Shown one piece after another: positions 1 through 6,476 of a stretch of 16,105 nucleotides of DNA; position 1 is the first letter of the stretch; the number at the start of each line of letters is the position of its first letter. The notes under the pieces were generated by a model that worked only from the letters and a program-made list of their open reading frames with translations, ran no database searches and was not told where the DNA came from. The position numbers and the translations under genes are program-made. The stretch is from JAZDGL01 sp043806975 (GTDB taxonomy: Bacteria; Patescibacteriota; Minisyncoccia; CAYZDR01), in assembly GCA_043806975.1 (NCBI GenBank), contig JAZDGL010000021.1, positions 1 to 16,105 on the forward strand. The letters run 5' to 3'.

Positions 1-124
1 AACCTGCCGCGCGAACCGCCAAGCTATAATTATCCCATTCATCTTTGGATATCCAATTGGTATTATCATCGATTTTTGCAATTATGCCATTTGCGCTAAT
101 TGCCATGTATAAAATAACTTTCAT
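1..124 (-). CDS. Dihydrofolate reductase / RibD C-terminal family protein, N-terminal part only
   Basis: The reverse strand reads ATG at 124 and stays open to the window edge for 41 codons, starting MKVILYMAISANGIIAKIDD. The segment M-A-I-S-A-N-G-x-I-A is the beta-1/loop signature of the DHFR-like fold in RibD C-terminal domain proteins, where it lines the NADPH and substrate pocket. Known family members reduce pterin- or pyrimidine-type substrates in the cytoplasm with NADPH; the substrate here cannot be told from 41 residues. The start is chosen because it gives the family's usual N-terminus, a beta strand almost at once; upstream I see only a weak purine run (AAAGAAAAATT) and no convincing Shine-Dalgarno. 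It reads in the same direction as the restriction operon but is separated from it by about 360 bp of repeats, so it is probably a separate transcript. The rest of the gene lies outside the window. Confidence 0.72.
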   Translation of the reverse strand, partial: MKVILYMAISANGIIAKIDDNTNWISKDEWDNYSLAVRAAG

Positions 125-174
125 AATTTTTCTTTATTTGGTTAAACATAGCCGCTGCGAAACTAGTTTATTTA

Positions 175-240
175 AAAATCCCTCTTCTGCCCAAGGCAGA
201 CCGCCGTGGGCGGTAATCTCCCTTCAAAAAGGGAGAAAAT
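175..240. repeat. Dispersed CCCT/AGGG palindromic unit carrying a nested mini-palindrome
   Basis: The unit reads AATCCCTCT, then an inserted module, then ATCTCCCTT CAAAA AGGGAGAAAAT, so CTCCCTT pairs with AAGGGAG. It is followed by the tail GATTTATTTTGCGG (246-259), also found after the related unit at 15411-15446 and, diverged, after the one at 4870-4937. The host is clearest when compared with 4870-4937, where the inserted module sits in a different place. The 125-483 gap holds only this unit and the 218-bp inverted repeat; I see no gene in it. Confidence 0.75.
186..215. repeat. Nested mini-palindromic module, copy 1
   Basis: This 30-bp piece is made of two small palindromes in tandem, CTGCCCAAGGCAG and ACCGCCGTGGGCGGT. 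A close relative lies at 4893-4924. The two copies interrupt the same host repeat at different points: here before the ATCTCCCTT arm, there after it. That behaviour points to an inserted module and not to an original part of the host. Confidence 0.7.
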
Positions 241-255
241 CAAATGATTTATTTT

Positions 256-473
256 GCGGTGTTTTTTGATTGATGTTCGAACTTTTTTTGAGCAAAATCC
301 TGAAAACTAATTTGGACTCGGCGGGGCCAACTATTTTTCTGGGGGAATGGAATTGCCCCGCCTCGGCTTTTTTCCCGCCCGCAGGAGGGGTCTGGGGAGG
401 AATGCGGGCGGGTTTTTGAACCTTTCCTTTTTCGCTTCCGAATTTCGTGCCAATTGAAAACTGGCGCGCCACC
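256..473 (-). repeat. 218-bp flanking inverted repeat, left copy
   Basis: Read on the minus strand this is GGTGGCGC, a 17-nt hairpin, then 193 bp starting ACGAAATTCGGAAGCG and ending AAAAACACCGC. The 193-bp part matches 4566-4758 with about 9 mismatches by eye (about 95%). Inside are two GC-rich hairpins: CCCGCCCGCA with TGCGGGCGGG around a 19-nt loop, and GGCGGGGCAA with TTGGCCCCGCC. The copy begins 10 bp after the stop codon of the membrane protein gene. It has no terminal transposase gene and no obvious target duplication. An 82-codon minus-strand frame crosses it but is best read as a by-product of the repeat. Confidence 0.9.
449..465 (-). repeat. 17-nt hairpin at the edge of the left flanking repeat
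   Basis: Minus strand GCCAGTTTTCAATTGGC folds into a 7-bp stem (one G-T pair) with a 3-nt loop. The right flanking repeat has a hairpin of the same size and place (4549-4565) whose stem bases are almost all different. Related hairpins follow the HD gene at 5973-5989 and 6065. Confidence 0.65.
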
Positions 474-483
474 TTAAAATTTT

Positions 484-1353
484 CTACTTTGCAAACTTAT
501 GAACTAAAATCACTATATCATTTTTATCTTTCAGATTCAAAAGATCGGACGAACTTTCTTTTGCAAATTTATTTAACTTTTTTAAATTCAAAAAGCACAA
601 TTTAAAAATTTTTATCTTTGCAAACTTAGCCAATGATTTATCATTTTTTATAAAAATATCTAAACGGACAAACAAGGTTTCGTAAGCCATTATTAACGCA
701 AAGATGTATAGAAAAGGAATAAGTGCAAATGAAAGTAATGGCGGAAGCACAAACGAACGCAAATTATTTAACGACACAAAATTCTGATAATCGTTAGCAA
801 TTTGAGAAATTGCAAAAACAATAAGAAAAATACCTATTGCGGACAACACAAAATCAATAATCTTTTTCACCTGCAAATACTCCTTTTTGATTTCTGCCAC
901 CGCCCCCATTGCAACAATAAAAAACATCACGGGAACAAAAATCATTTCAATCCAAAAATTGAAAGCATAAAGCACTACAACAAATTCAAGGGCAATGATT
1001 AATTTGAGATTGTCTTTTAAAATTTTCTTGAAATGATTATCGTCTTGTGTGGCTTTATTAGTATTCATCAAAAGAACAATAGCCGAACCAAAAATCCAAA
1101 ATACAATATCCTTAGTTAATTCAATATTCCATATTTGAACACTGTAAAAGAACCATAAAATCAAAAAAATATAAGCGAACATCGCGACAAAAACAGAAAA
1201 TATCTTTATCTGAAAAAAAGATTTTAGGACACTAAACAATGACTTACGAATATTTTTTTGAGATACCGCCCAGAGAATAAAAATAACAAGCCACGCCAAA
1301 ACGGCTTTTTCTCTGCCATTTAATGTATTTAACAAAAAAGATATATCACTCAT
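484..1353 (-). CDS. Uncharacterised multi-spanning membrane protein, last gene of the restriction operon
   Basis: This 289-residue protein has about seven hydrophobic segments, roughly residues 15-31, 50-75, 82-97, 115-132, 134-152, 164-186 and 203-226, and ends in a Lys-rich tail of about 60 residues that should be cytoplasmic by the positive-inside rule. It has no signal peptide and no enzyme motif I recognise. From memory it resembles a widespread uncharacterised family of similar length; I cannot name a function. Its ATG directly abuts the stop of the restriction-modification gene (TAAATG on the minus strand), so the two are almost certainly translated from one message and probably coupled. 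That arrangement suggests a partner role: an accessory defence component, or a membrane sensor or effector. It could also be an unrelated passenger of the same accessory block. The stop is TAG at 484-486, and the flanking repeat begins 10 bp later. Confidence 0.85.
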   Translation of the reverse strand: MSDISFLLNTLNGREKAVLAWLVIFILWAVSQKNIRKSLFSVLKSFFQIKIFSVFVAMFAYIFLILWFFYSVQIWNIELTKDIVFWIFGSAIVLLMNTNKATQDDNHFKKILKDNLKLIIALEFVVVLYAFNFWIEMIFVPVMFFIVAMGAVAEIKKEYLQVKKIIDFVLSAIGIFLIVFAISQIANDYQNFVSLNNLRSFVLPPLLSFALIPFLYIFALIMAYETLFVRLDIFIKNDKSLAKFAKIKIFKLCFLNLKKLNKFAKESSSDLLNLKDKNDIVILVHKFAK

Positions 1354-4167
1354 TTAACTTTCAATTATTTTAATTTCTTCTGTGGTAAGCCCATAGAATT
1401 TATAAATTGCTCCATCAATTTCTCGGTTAAGTTTTTCAATCTCGGCTTTCAACAAATGCCACTTATCCGTATTTTGCGAAGTTTTGTTAAATTCAGCCGT
1501 TTTCATCATGATTTTATCAACCATTAAGCCGATTTTTTCTTGTTCAGATTCTTCTGCTTTAAACAAAGGAATTTCCAACAATGGCTCTTTGTCGATTTGT
1601 AATTGTTCGCCTTGTTTCTTTCCCTTGTTTTTGAGCCAAAAATAAATGAGATTGGAATTTAGCAAAGCTGTTAAATATTTCAAATTGATTTTTTCGGGCT
1701 TGATAGCAAGAAAAGCGCGAGTAACATAACAAGGAAATTCAACATAAGTAAATGCTGGATACATTGTCTTTCGTAAAAGGAAAATAGTTTGCCCCTTAAA
1801 AAATCTTTCTTCTCTTGGGCGGTGTAAGCCGTAAGGTGCAAAAGCTGAGGTGAGAATTTTCTTAAAACAATCTATGTGGTTTTTTAGATTTGGAAATTCG
1901 TTAATATGTTCCCTAAAATATTTATCGGCATAAATTATTTTGTATTCGTTTTTGGGATCGCTCAAATACCGATTGATTTGTGAAGTGGTAAAATATGGTT
2001 TTAAATATTCAAGCTCTTTACTATTGAACTTCATTTCGGCAACAACAGAATTTTTCAGAACAAACACGCCGTCACCCTTTTTTATAGTTTCATCTTTTAA
2101 TTTTGCCAAATGTTTATCTGTAATGAAATCTTGTAAAACATCAATGCCGTTTCCAATGTCGCTTTTTGAGAGTTTAAAATTTCCTTTGTTTACGATTTTG
2201 TTCAAAACTTCTGAAACAATATCATTTGAAAAGCTAATTGATTTACTACCAATATCAACAGGTTTAATTGTTGCGTCAAAAACATTTGAGTTTTCAATTT
2301 GACGATCAAGCCCAGACGCTAAAAGATTTGCCACCTCATCACTACTCGTGTTTTTGTTTGTTATTTTCGCATATCTCAATTTATATGATTTTCTGGGTTT
2401 CTTCTTTTGAAAAACAAAAATCATCGTTTGAATACTGGCATCTTTAAAAACTTTAAAATCATTAAAATCAATAAATTTTACAATCTCACCACTACTCAAT
2501 ATTTTTGAACGGAATAAGCTTGCGCCAGCACTTCCTATCCAACTTGAAGGTGCAATAAAACTGAAATATCCTCCGTCTTTAAGTAGGTCAATCGCACGAC
2601 AAGCAAAAAGAGTCCAAATATCCATTTTCCCTTGGTAATATGGACTATCATGCAATCCGTCAAATGCAAGGCGATTCGTATCTTCTTTAATATATGGCGG
2701 ATTTCCAATAATTACATCAAAACCACCCTGCTCGATAACTTCTTTAAATTCACTTTGAAAATCAAAAGATTTAAGATTCTCGTTTTCTTTTTCAATCAAA
2801 GAATTTCCAACCCTTAAATTATGCTGGAGTGTTGGCAATTTTGTTTTTTGAGACAAGACTTTCAACAAAAGATTTAATTGGGCGATTTCCACAGCTTGTG
2901 CGTCAAGGTCAACGCCAAAAATATTTTCTTTCAAAATATCAAATTTGGCGAAAAGCGAAGTTTGCGGATTTTGCTTTGTCAAAGTTTCTAAAATCTTATC
3001 ATAAGCAATATTTAAGAAAGAGCCTGAGCCGCAAGCGGGATCAAGAACTTTGATTTTCGCCAATTCTTTCGGCTTTGTCTTTTTCAAAACCTCGCCCAAA
3101 GTTTCTTTTACGATAAATTCAACGATATATTTTGGCGTGTAATAAATACCTTGAGATTTTCTTTTTGATTTTGTCTTGTCTTCGCCTTTGCGAACCTGAA
3201 CAAAACTTAAATACTGCTCATAAATTCCGCCCAAAACATCGGCGGAAATGACAGAAAAATCATAACGATAGCCGTCTTTTGTTTCATACAACCCTTTTAT
3301 AACTTCGCCAACTGTTTTATCACTCACTTTCCACCCTTCGCAATAGTGGGGTGCGAAAAGTTTTGAATTAAACCCGTCATCAAAATCACGAAAAACTTTT
3401 ACTAACTGTTTGTATTGGTCGGACTTTCCACCTCGTAAAATTCCAATTAAAATATTGGGTTCTATTTTTCTATCTTCGGCGGTGCGAATAAAAATGAGAC
3501 GATCAAGAATTCTTTGCACTCCTTCGTCTAATTCTTCATCGGTCAAACTATTCTGCTTTTTGAAATCATTTGTGAGCGAAATGCGCCAAAACATCAAATC
3601 TTCAAAAAGTTTTTCGCCAACTTGTTTTCTTTGTGTGAGCTTGCCCCACTTTTGAGCCTCTTTATCTAAAAGCTTTTGCTCAAAACTTTCTTTTGATAAA
3701 AGCCAAAGCTGGTCAAAGCGGTTTATAAAATCTCGACAATTAAGCTCAATAAAAAGATTTTGCGAAACACTTTTTGGCGGAATTTCGGCATTAAAAATTT
3801 TGATACTTTCAAAATCTGTTAAAACCGCCCAAGTAACATTTTTGTTCCAACTATAATTTATTGCTTGTTCCGCCCACTTCCATTCGTCCAAATCAACTTT
3901 CATCGCCTTTGCTTCTAAAAAGAAAACTGGTATGTTGCCAAAACGAAAAGCCAAATCAACTCTACCGCCTGAAACATTTTCCTCAGTGGTAACTTCGTTG
4001 TCAGTCGTTAGATTTCTCATATCCCAACCGAGAAATTCAAAAAGAGGCTCAATAAACTCATTTCTGCTTTGAGCTTCATTGTAGGATTTTATTTTCCCCT
4101 CTGATAAAACTCTTTGATATTTCTCAACGAGTTTCTGAATTTGTTGTTTGGCTTCTTCTTTAGTCAT
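1354..4167 (-). CDS. Type IIG restriction-modification enzyme (fused nuclease, N6-adenine methyltransferase and specificity domains)
   Basis: A 937-residue single-chain enzyme that should both methylate adenine in a DNA site and cut unmethylated DNA. Visible order: an N-terminal PD-(D/E)xK nuclease similar to HsdR N-terminal domains, with D71 in GGRVD and E85-A-K87 after a hydrophobic strand; a helical linker (about 150-330); the methyltransferase, with motif X region QGIYYTPKYIVE (339-350), SAM-binding motif I DPACGSGSFL (376-385) and catalytic motif IV NPPY (489-492); and a TaqI-like target recognition domain (about 640-870) with a final helical stretch. The length is normal for type IIG enzymes and no key residue looks missing, so it is probably active. 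It begins 4 nt after the regulator's stop and ends directly against the membrane protein start. The Shine-Dalgarno is weak, consistent with coupling. PglX-type enzymes share the methyltransferase fold but normally lack this N-terminal nuclease. The recognition site cannot be predicted from the sequence. Confidence 0.93.
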   Translation of the reverse strand: MTKEEAKQQIQKLVEKYQRVLSEGKIKSYNEAQSRNEFIEPLFEFLGWDMRNLTTDNEVTTEENVSGGRVDLAFRFGNIPVFFLEAKAMKVDLDEWKWAEQAINYSWNKNVTWAVLTDFESIKIFNAEIPPKSVSQNLFIELNCRDFINRFDQLWLLSKESFEQKLLDKEAQKWGKLTQRKQVGEKLFEDLMFWRISLTNDFKKQNSLTDEELDEGVQRILDRLIFIRTAEDRKIEPNILIGILRGGKSDQYKQLVKVFRDFDDGFNSKLFAPHYCEGWKVSDKTVGEVIKGLYETKDGYRYDFSVISADVLGGIYEQYLSFVQVRKGEDKTKSKRKSQGIYYTPKYIVEFIVKETLGEVLKKTKPKELAKIKVLDPACGSGSFLNIAYDKILETLTKQNPQTSLFAKFDILKENIFGVDLDAQAVEIAQLNLLLKVLSQKTKLPTLQHNLRVGNSLIEKENENLKSFDFQSEFKEVIEQGGFDVIIGNPPYIKEDTNRLAFDGLHDSPYYQGKMDIWTLFACRAIDLLKDGGYFSFIAPSSWIGSAGASLFRSKILSSGEIVKFIDFNDFKVFKDASIQTMIFVFQKKKPRKSYKLRYAKITNKNTSSDEVANLLASGLDRQIENSNVFDATIKPVDIGSKSISFSNDIVSEVLNKIVNKGNFKLSKSDIGNGIDVLQDFITDKHLAKLKDETIKKGDGVFVLKNSVVAEMKFNSKELEYLKPYFTTSQINRYLSDPKNEYKIIYADKYFREHINEFPNLKNHIDCFKKILTSAFAPYGLHRPREERFFKGQTIFLLRKTMYPAFTYVEFPCYVTRAFLAIKPEKINLKYLTALLNSNLIYFWLKNKGKKQGEQLQIDKEPLLEIPLFKAEESEQEKIGLMVDKIMMKTAEFNKTSQNTDKWHLLKAEIEKLNREIDGAIYKFYGLTTEEIKIIES

Positions 4168-4171
4168 ATTT

Positions 4172-4375
4172 CTATTTGATTAAATCATCAACGCCAACTT
4201 CAAGCGCCTTGGCGATATTAGTTAGCGTTTCAATGGTTGGATTTGTATTTACTCCGTTTTCAACCTTAACAATAGTGTTAAGTGATAAATCGGCTAGGCG
4301 AGCAATCTTTTCGAGAGATAGCCCCTTTTTAGCCCGTAGTTTCTTTAAGTTTTCAGCAATTTTATTATTTGACAT
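4172..4375 (-). CDS. XRE-family helix-turn-helix regulator (controller-like protein)
   Basis: This 67-residue protein is a bare Cro/C1-type DNA-binding domain: five predicted helices, with the helix-turn-helix at about residues 20-40 (LSLEKIARLADLSLNTIVKV) and the common ending EVGVDDLIK. Such small proteins upstream of restriction genes act as controller (C) proteins: they bind their own promoter as dimers and time the appearance of the endonuclease after methylation. It is the first gene of the operon, with only 4 nt between it and the restriction-modification start. A 9-bp perfect inverted repeat overlaps the likely -10 site upstream (4395-4446) and is a candidate operator. The family assignment is firm; the controller role is inferred from position. 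Confidence 0.9.
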   Translation of the reverse strand: MSNNKIAENLKKLRAKKGLSLEKIARLADLSLNTIVKVENGVNTNPTIETLTNIAKALEVGVDDLIK

Positions 4376-4394
4376 ATCTTTTCTAATTGTATAA

Positions 4395-4446
4395 CATTAT
4401 AGTATATAGAATATAATATAAAGGTTTCTTTCTTGATACTATAATG
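4395..4446 (-). promoter_or_regulatory. Promoter and candidate operator of the restriction operon
   Basis: On the minus strand TATAAT lies at 4401-4396, which would start the transcript about 13 nt before the regulator's ATG at 4375. No good -35 is visible. The same 9 bases occur as a perfect inverted pair, CATTATAGT at 4395-4403 and ACTATAATG at 4438-4446, with weaker match beyond (GTATAA and TTATC sides). One arm covers the -10, as expected for self-repression, but in such AT-rich DNA chance similarity is a real possibility. Confidence 0.5.
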
Positions 4447-4496
4447 ATAACTAATTTAAACAATTTTGTAAATGAATCTTTAGGGAGTACCTTAGC

Positions 4497-4531
4497 GTTG
4501 CCCGCGAATGGGTTGGGTGGTCAAGGGCAAC
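4497..4531. other. Short inverted repeat in the gap upstream of the restriction operon
   Basis: GTTGCCC (4497-4503) pairs with GGGCAAC (4525-4531) around a 21-nt G-rich loop. It is neither followed by a T-run nor coding. It lies between the operon promoter and the right flanking repeat. Apart from this, the 4447-4540 stretch shows nothing recognisable. Confidence 0.4.
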
Positions 4532-4540
4532 ATCTCATTT

Positions 4541-4758
4541 GGTGGCGCATTTTGTTTTGCAAAATACGAAATTCGGAAGCGAAAAAGGAAAGGTTCAAAA
4601 ACCCGCCCGCATTCCTCCCCAGACCCCTCCTGCGGGCGGGAAGAAAGCCGAGGCGGAGCAATTCCATTCCCCCAGAAAAATAGTTTGCCCCGCCGAGTCC
4701 AAATTAGTTTTCAGGATTTTCGTCAAAAAATGTTCGAACTTCGTTCAAAAAACACCGC
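4541..4758 (+). repeat. 218-bp flanking inverted repeat, right copy
   Basis: This is the plus-strand counterpart of 256-473: GGTGGCGC (4541-4548), a 17-nt hairpin (4549-4565), then 193 bp from ACGAAATTCGG to AAACACCGC with about 9 mismatches to the left copy. The GC-rich CCCGCCCGCA / TGCGGGCGGG hairpin is unchanged; the second hairpin has one base change in each arm. Most mismatches gather in the last 45 bp. Together the two copies enclose about 4.1 kb containing exactly the three-gene restriction operon and its promoter. Confidence 0.9.
4549..4565 (+). repeat. 17-nt hairpin at the edge of the right flanking repeat
   Basis: ATTTTGTTTTGCAAAAT folds as a 7-bp stem with one G-T pair and a 3-nt loop. 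It occupies exactly the slot of GCCAGTTTTCAATTGGC in the other copy, with the same stem and loop lengths but a nearly unrelated stem sequence. Confidence 0.65.
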
Positions 4759-4820
4759 CAAGTTTTACATTTTGTGAAATGGTGGATGGCGTAGCTTTCG
4801 TAAAAAAAATTATTTACAAA

Positions 4821-4853
4821 ACCCCCTTCATCCCCCCTTATTAAGGGGGGAAA
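4821..4853 (+). repeat. Dispersed CCCCCTT palindromic unit
   Basis: ACCCCCTTCAT is followed by the hairpin CCCCCCTTATTAAGGGGGG and AAA. It belongs to the same family as the units inside the GT4 gene (13417-13676) and after the GT2 gene (15243-15447). No T-run follows, so it is not a classical terminator in the plus direction. Confidence 0.75.
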
Positions 4854-4869
4854 TAATCAAAATTTATTT

Positions 4870-4937
4870 TAAAATCCCTCTCGATCTCCCTTTCTGCCTA
4901 ATGGGCAGACCGCCTTGGGAGGTAAAAAGGGAGAAAA
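4870..4937. repeat. Dispersed CCCT/AGGG palindromic unit with a nested module
   Basis: AAAATCCCTCT-CGATCTCCCTT is interrupted by a mini-palindromic module (4893-4924), then resumes with AAAAAGGGAGAAAAT. It is directly related to 175-240. The diverged tail TTTTTTTTGCGG-N4-TATATTTTA follows and ends about 20 bp before the HD gene, so the repeat may supply that gene's promoter: TTGGAT at 4940-4945 and TATTTT at 4963-4968 are 17 bp apart, a weak match. Confidence 0.7.
4893..4924. repeat. Nested mini-palindromic module, copy 2
   Basis: The piece reads TCTGCCTAATGGGCAGACC followed by GCCTTGGGAGGTA. It is about 80% similar to the module at 186-215 but lies on the other side of the CTCCCTT arm of the host, in the loop of its hairpin. 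Confidence 0.7.
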
Positions 4938-4987
4938 TATTGGATTTTTTTTGCGGCAGCTATATTTTATAAAATAATTAAGAAACC

Positions 4988-5965
4988 ATGAAATACGCAG
5001 ATAGAGTTTATGGGAATATTGAAATTGATGAACCGGTTATTTTGGAATTAATAAATTCCGAAGCGCTACAACGGTTAAAGGGTATAGATCAAGCTGGATA
5101 TTTTGAACCGCATTTTCCAGGAACCGCGCATTCGCGCTTTGAGCATTCAATTGGCGTTTGCGTGCTTCTAAAAATGTATGGCGCGCCGATTGAAGAACAA
5201 ATTGCTGGGCTTATTCACGATGTCTCGCATTCAGCTTTTTCCCATTGCATTGATTATGTTTTAGATATTGGATCAGAGAAAGAACATAGTCATCAAGATA
5301 ACATTTTTGACGAATTTGTTAGAAAATCGGAAATTCCAAAAATAATCAAAAAATATAATCTTGATTTAGATTATATTTTGAATGATCAAAATTTTCCGCT
5401 AAATGAAAAAGATTTGCCAGATTTATGCGCGGATAGAATTGATTATTCACTAAGAACAGCCACTATTTTTAAAGAAATTGAAAACGGAAAATATTTTATT
5501 GAAAATCTTTTAACGGAAAACGGGCAATGGATTTTTAAAGATTTTGAAAGCGCGGAAAAATATGCAAAATTATTTTTGAAATTAAATGTTGGTTATTATT
5601 CTGGGTTGCTTTCGGCGGTTATGTTTAGGACGGTTGGCGATTATCTTCGTTATGCGCTTTCAAAAAAATATATTTCCGAAACTGATTTATATACTACTGA
5701 TGAAATTGTTTTGGGAAAAATAGAGCCGTATATAAAAAATGATTCAGGATTGAGGCTGCTGTTTGATAGGATGAATAATAAAATTGGCTTCAAAAGCGAT
5801 CCGAATGATTATACTGAAAGAGTTTTTTGCAAATCGCGAGTGGTAAATCCATTATGCAAGCACGGCGGAAAAATTATGAGAGTTTCGGAAGTAAATCCGA
5901 GTTGGAACGATATAATAAAACGAGAGTCAGAATCAAAAGAATATTTTTTGAAATTTGATAAATAA
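4988..5965 (+). CDS. HD-domain phosphohydrolase (SAMHD1/dGTPase-like)
   Basis: A 325-residue cytoplasmic metal-dependent phosphohydrolase. Metal ligands of the HD superfamily are visible: H53 in the SRFEHSIG motif, H77-D78 in GLIHDVSHSAFSH, and an aspartate in CADRIDYS (D149 or D152). The early segment LQRLKGIDQAG...FPGTAHSRFEHSIG is typical of the branch that includes SAMHD1 and bacterial dGTPase, which cut dNTPs to deoxynucleosides and triphosphate. Family members differ in substrate, so dNTPase activity is inferred. The start is set by M-K-Y-A-D-R-V-Y-G, the usual N-terminus; there is no strong Shine-Dalgarno. It points away from the restriction operon and lies just outside the right flanking repeat. 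Some dGTPases limit phage growth by draining dNTPs, so a defence role is possible; nucleotide-pool housekeeping is the alternative. A repeat hairpin begins within a few bases of the stop codon. Confidence 0.85.
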   Translation: MKYADRVYGNIEIDEPVILELINSEALQRLKGIDQAGYFEPHFPGTAHSRFEHSIGVCVLLKMYGAPIEEQIAGLIHDVSHSAFSHCIDYVLDIGSEKEHSHQDNIFDEFVRKSEIPKIIKKYNLDLDYILNDQNFPLNEKDLPDLCADRIDYSLRTATIFKEIENGKYFIENLLTENGQWIFKDFESAEKYAKLFLKLNVGYYSGLLSAVMFRTVGDYLRYALSKKYISETDLYTTDEIVLGKIEPYIKNDSGLRLLFDRMNNKIGFKSDPNDYTERVFCKSRVVNPLCKHGGKIMRVSEVNPSWNDIIKRESESKEYFLKFDK

Positions 5966-6080
5966 GCGGCGCGCCAGTTTTTAATCGGCGTATCTTTTTT
6001 GGAGGAAAATTCGGAAACAAGAGAGCGAAAGAAGAAGAGCGCAGAGAATAATCAATGAGATGCGCGCCAGTTTTTAATCG
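5966..6080. repeat. Pair of 19-bp direct repeats with GGCGCGCCAG hairpin core
   Basis: GCGCGCCAGTTTTTAATCG occurs at 5969-5987 and 6062-6080, 93 bp apart. The first is followed by GCG so that GCCAGTTTTTAATCGGC can fold like the hairpins at 449-465 and 4549-4565. AAAATTCGGAAAC (6007-6019) recalls the start of the flanking repeat (AAATTCGGAAGC). The set is likely a decayed relative of the 218-bp repeat. The rest of 6081-6151 shows no gene. Confidence 0.7.
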
Positions 6081-6151
6081 CAAAATAATTAAATTTGGGT
6101 AAAATGCCAATGTTGGAGCAGGTGGTTTTGCGGCGGAGCATTTATAATAAA

Positions 6152-6380
6152 GTAACTGCTAACTATCACAAATTTGTCATTGCGAGAAGTCCGCAGTTTC
6201 GCAAGAAACAAGGACGACGAAGCAATCTAGAGACAATGCAGAAAATAGCGTTAAATTAGAGATAAATTGCAAATCCTGCTTTGTCGCGAGATTGCCGCGT
6301 CGCGCTATTTGTCTTTAAGGACAAATAGACGCTCCTCGCAATGACAAAATTGAAATAAAAGAGGAGTAGCGAGCAGTTAC
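6152..6380. mobile_element. MITE-like element 1, nested terminal inverted repeats
   Basis: The outer ends are GTAACTGCT (6152-6160) and AGCAGTTAC (6372-6380). Inside them are TTGTCATTGCGAG (from 6175) and CTCGCAATGACAA (ending about 6347). The interior has further hairpins, including CTATTTGTC / GACAAATAG (6305-6328), and contains AGCAATCTAG, GAGATTGCCGCGTCGCG and related words typical of a CATTGCGAG repeat class seen in many bacteria. It codes for nothing and would depend on a transposase elsewhere. The right end is 30 bp upstream of the dnaG -35. Confidence 0.8.
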
Positions 6381-6410
6381 GCAATTAAGTATTTACAACG
6401 AGGTCATTTT

Positions 6411-6439
6411 TTGCTTTCTTGCTAAAAATAGCGTATAAT
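6411..6439 (+). promoter_or_regulatory. Sigma-70 type promoter of dnaG-rpoD
   Basis: TTGCTT (6411-6416), a 17-bp spacer and a perfect TATAAT (6434-6439) predict a start near 6446. That leaves a leader of about 30 nt with AGAGAGGA (6459-6466) as Shine-Dalgarno before ATG 6477. Confidence 0.75.
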
Positions 6440-6476
6440 AAATGTTAGAAATGCTCTAAGAGAGGATTTTTAACTT

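Noticed and set aside
45..269. Plus-strand open frame of 74 codons at the left edge
   Set aside because: It overlaps the antisense of the reductase gene, whose protein is recognisable, and its second half is palindromic repeat sequence.
224..472. 82-codon minus-strand frame and similar plus-strand frames at 4444-4844 sharing KVQKPARIPPQTPPAGGKK
   Set aside because: Both are readings of the same inverted repeat; the shared peptide only reflects about 95% DNA identity, and the repeat has strong hairpin structure but no start-site signals.
1354..4167. PglX methyltransferase of a BREX system
   Set aside because: The protein has an N-terminal PD-(D/E)xK nuclease, and no other BREX gene (brxA, brxB, brxC, pglZ, brxL) is nearby.
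256..4758. Classical composite transposon
   Set aside because: The flanking repeats do not code for a transposase and I found no target-site duplication.
4834..4852. CCCCCCTTATTAAGGGGGG as an intrinsic terminator
   Set aside because: There is no T-run after it on the plus strand, no gene ends nearby, and the unit belongs to the dispersed repeat family.
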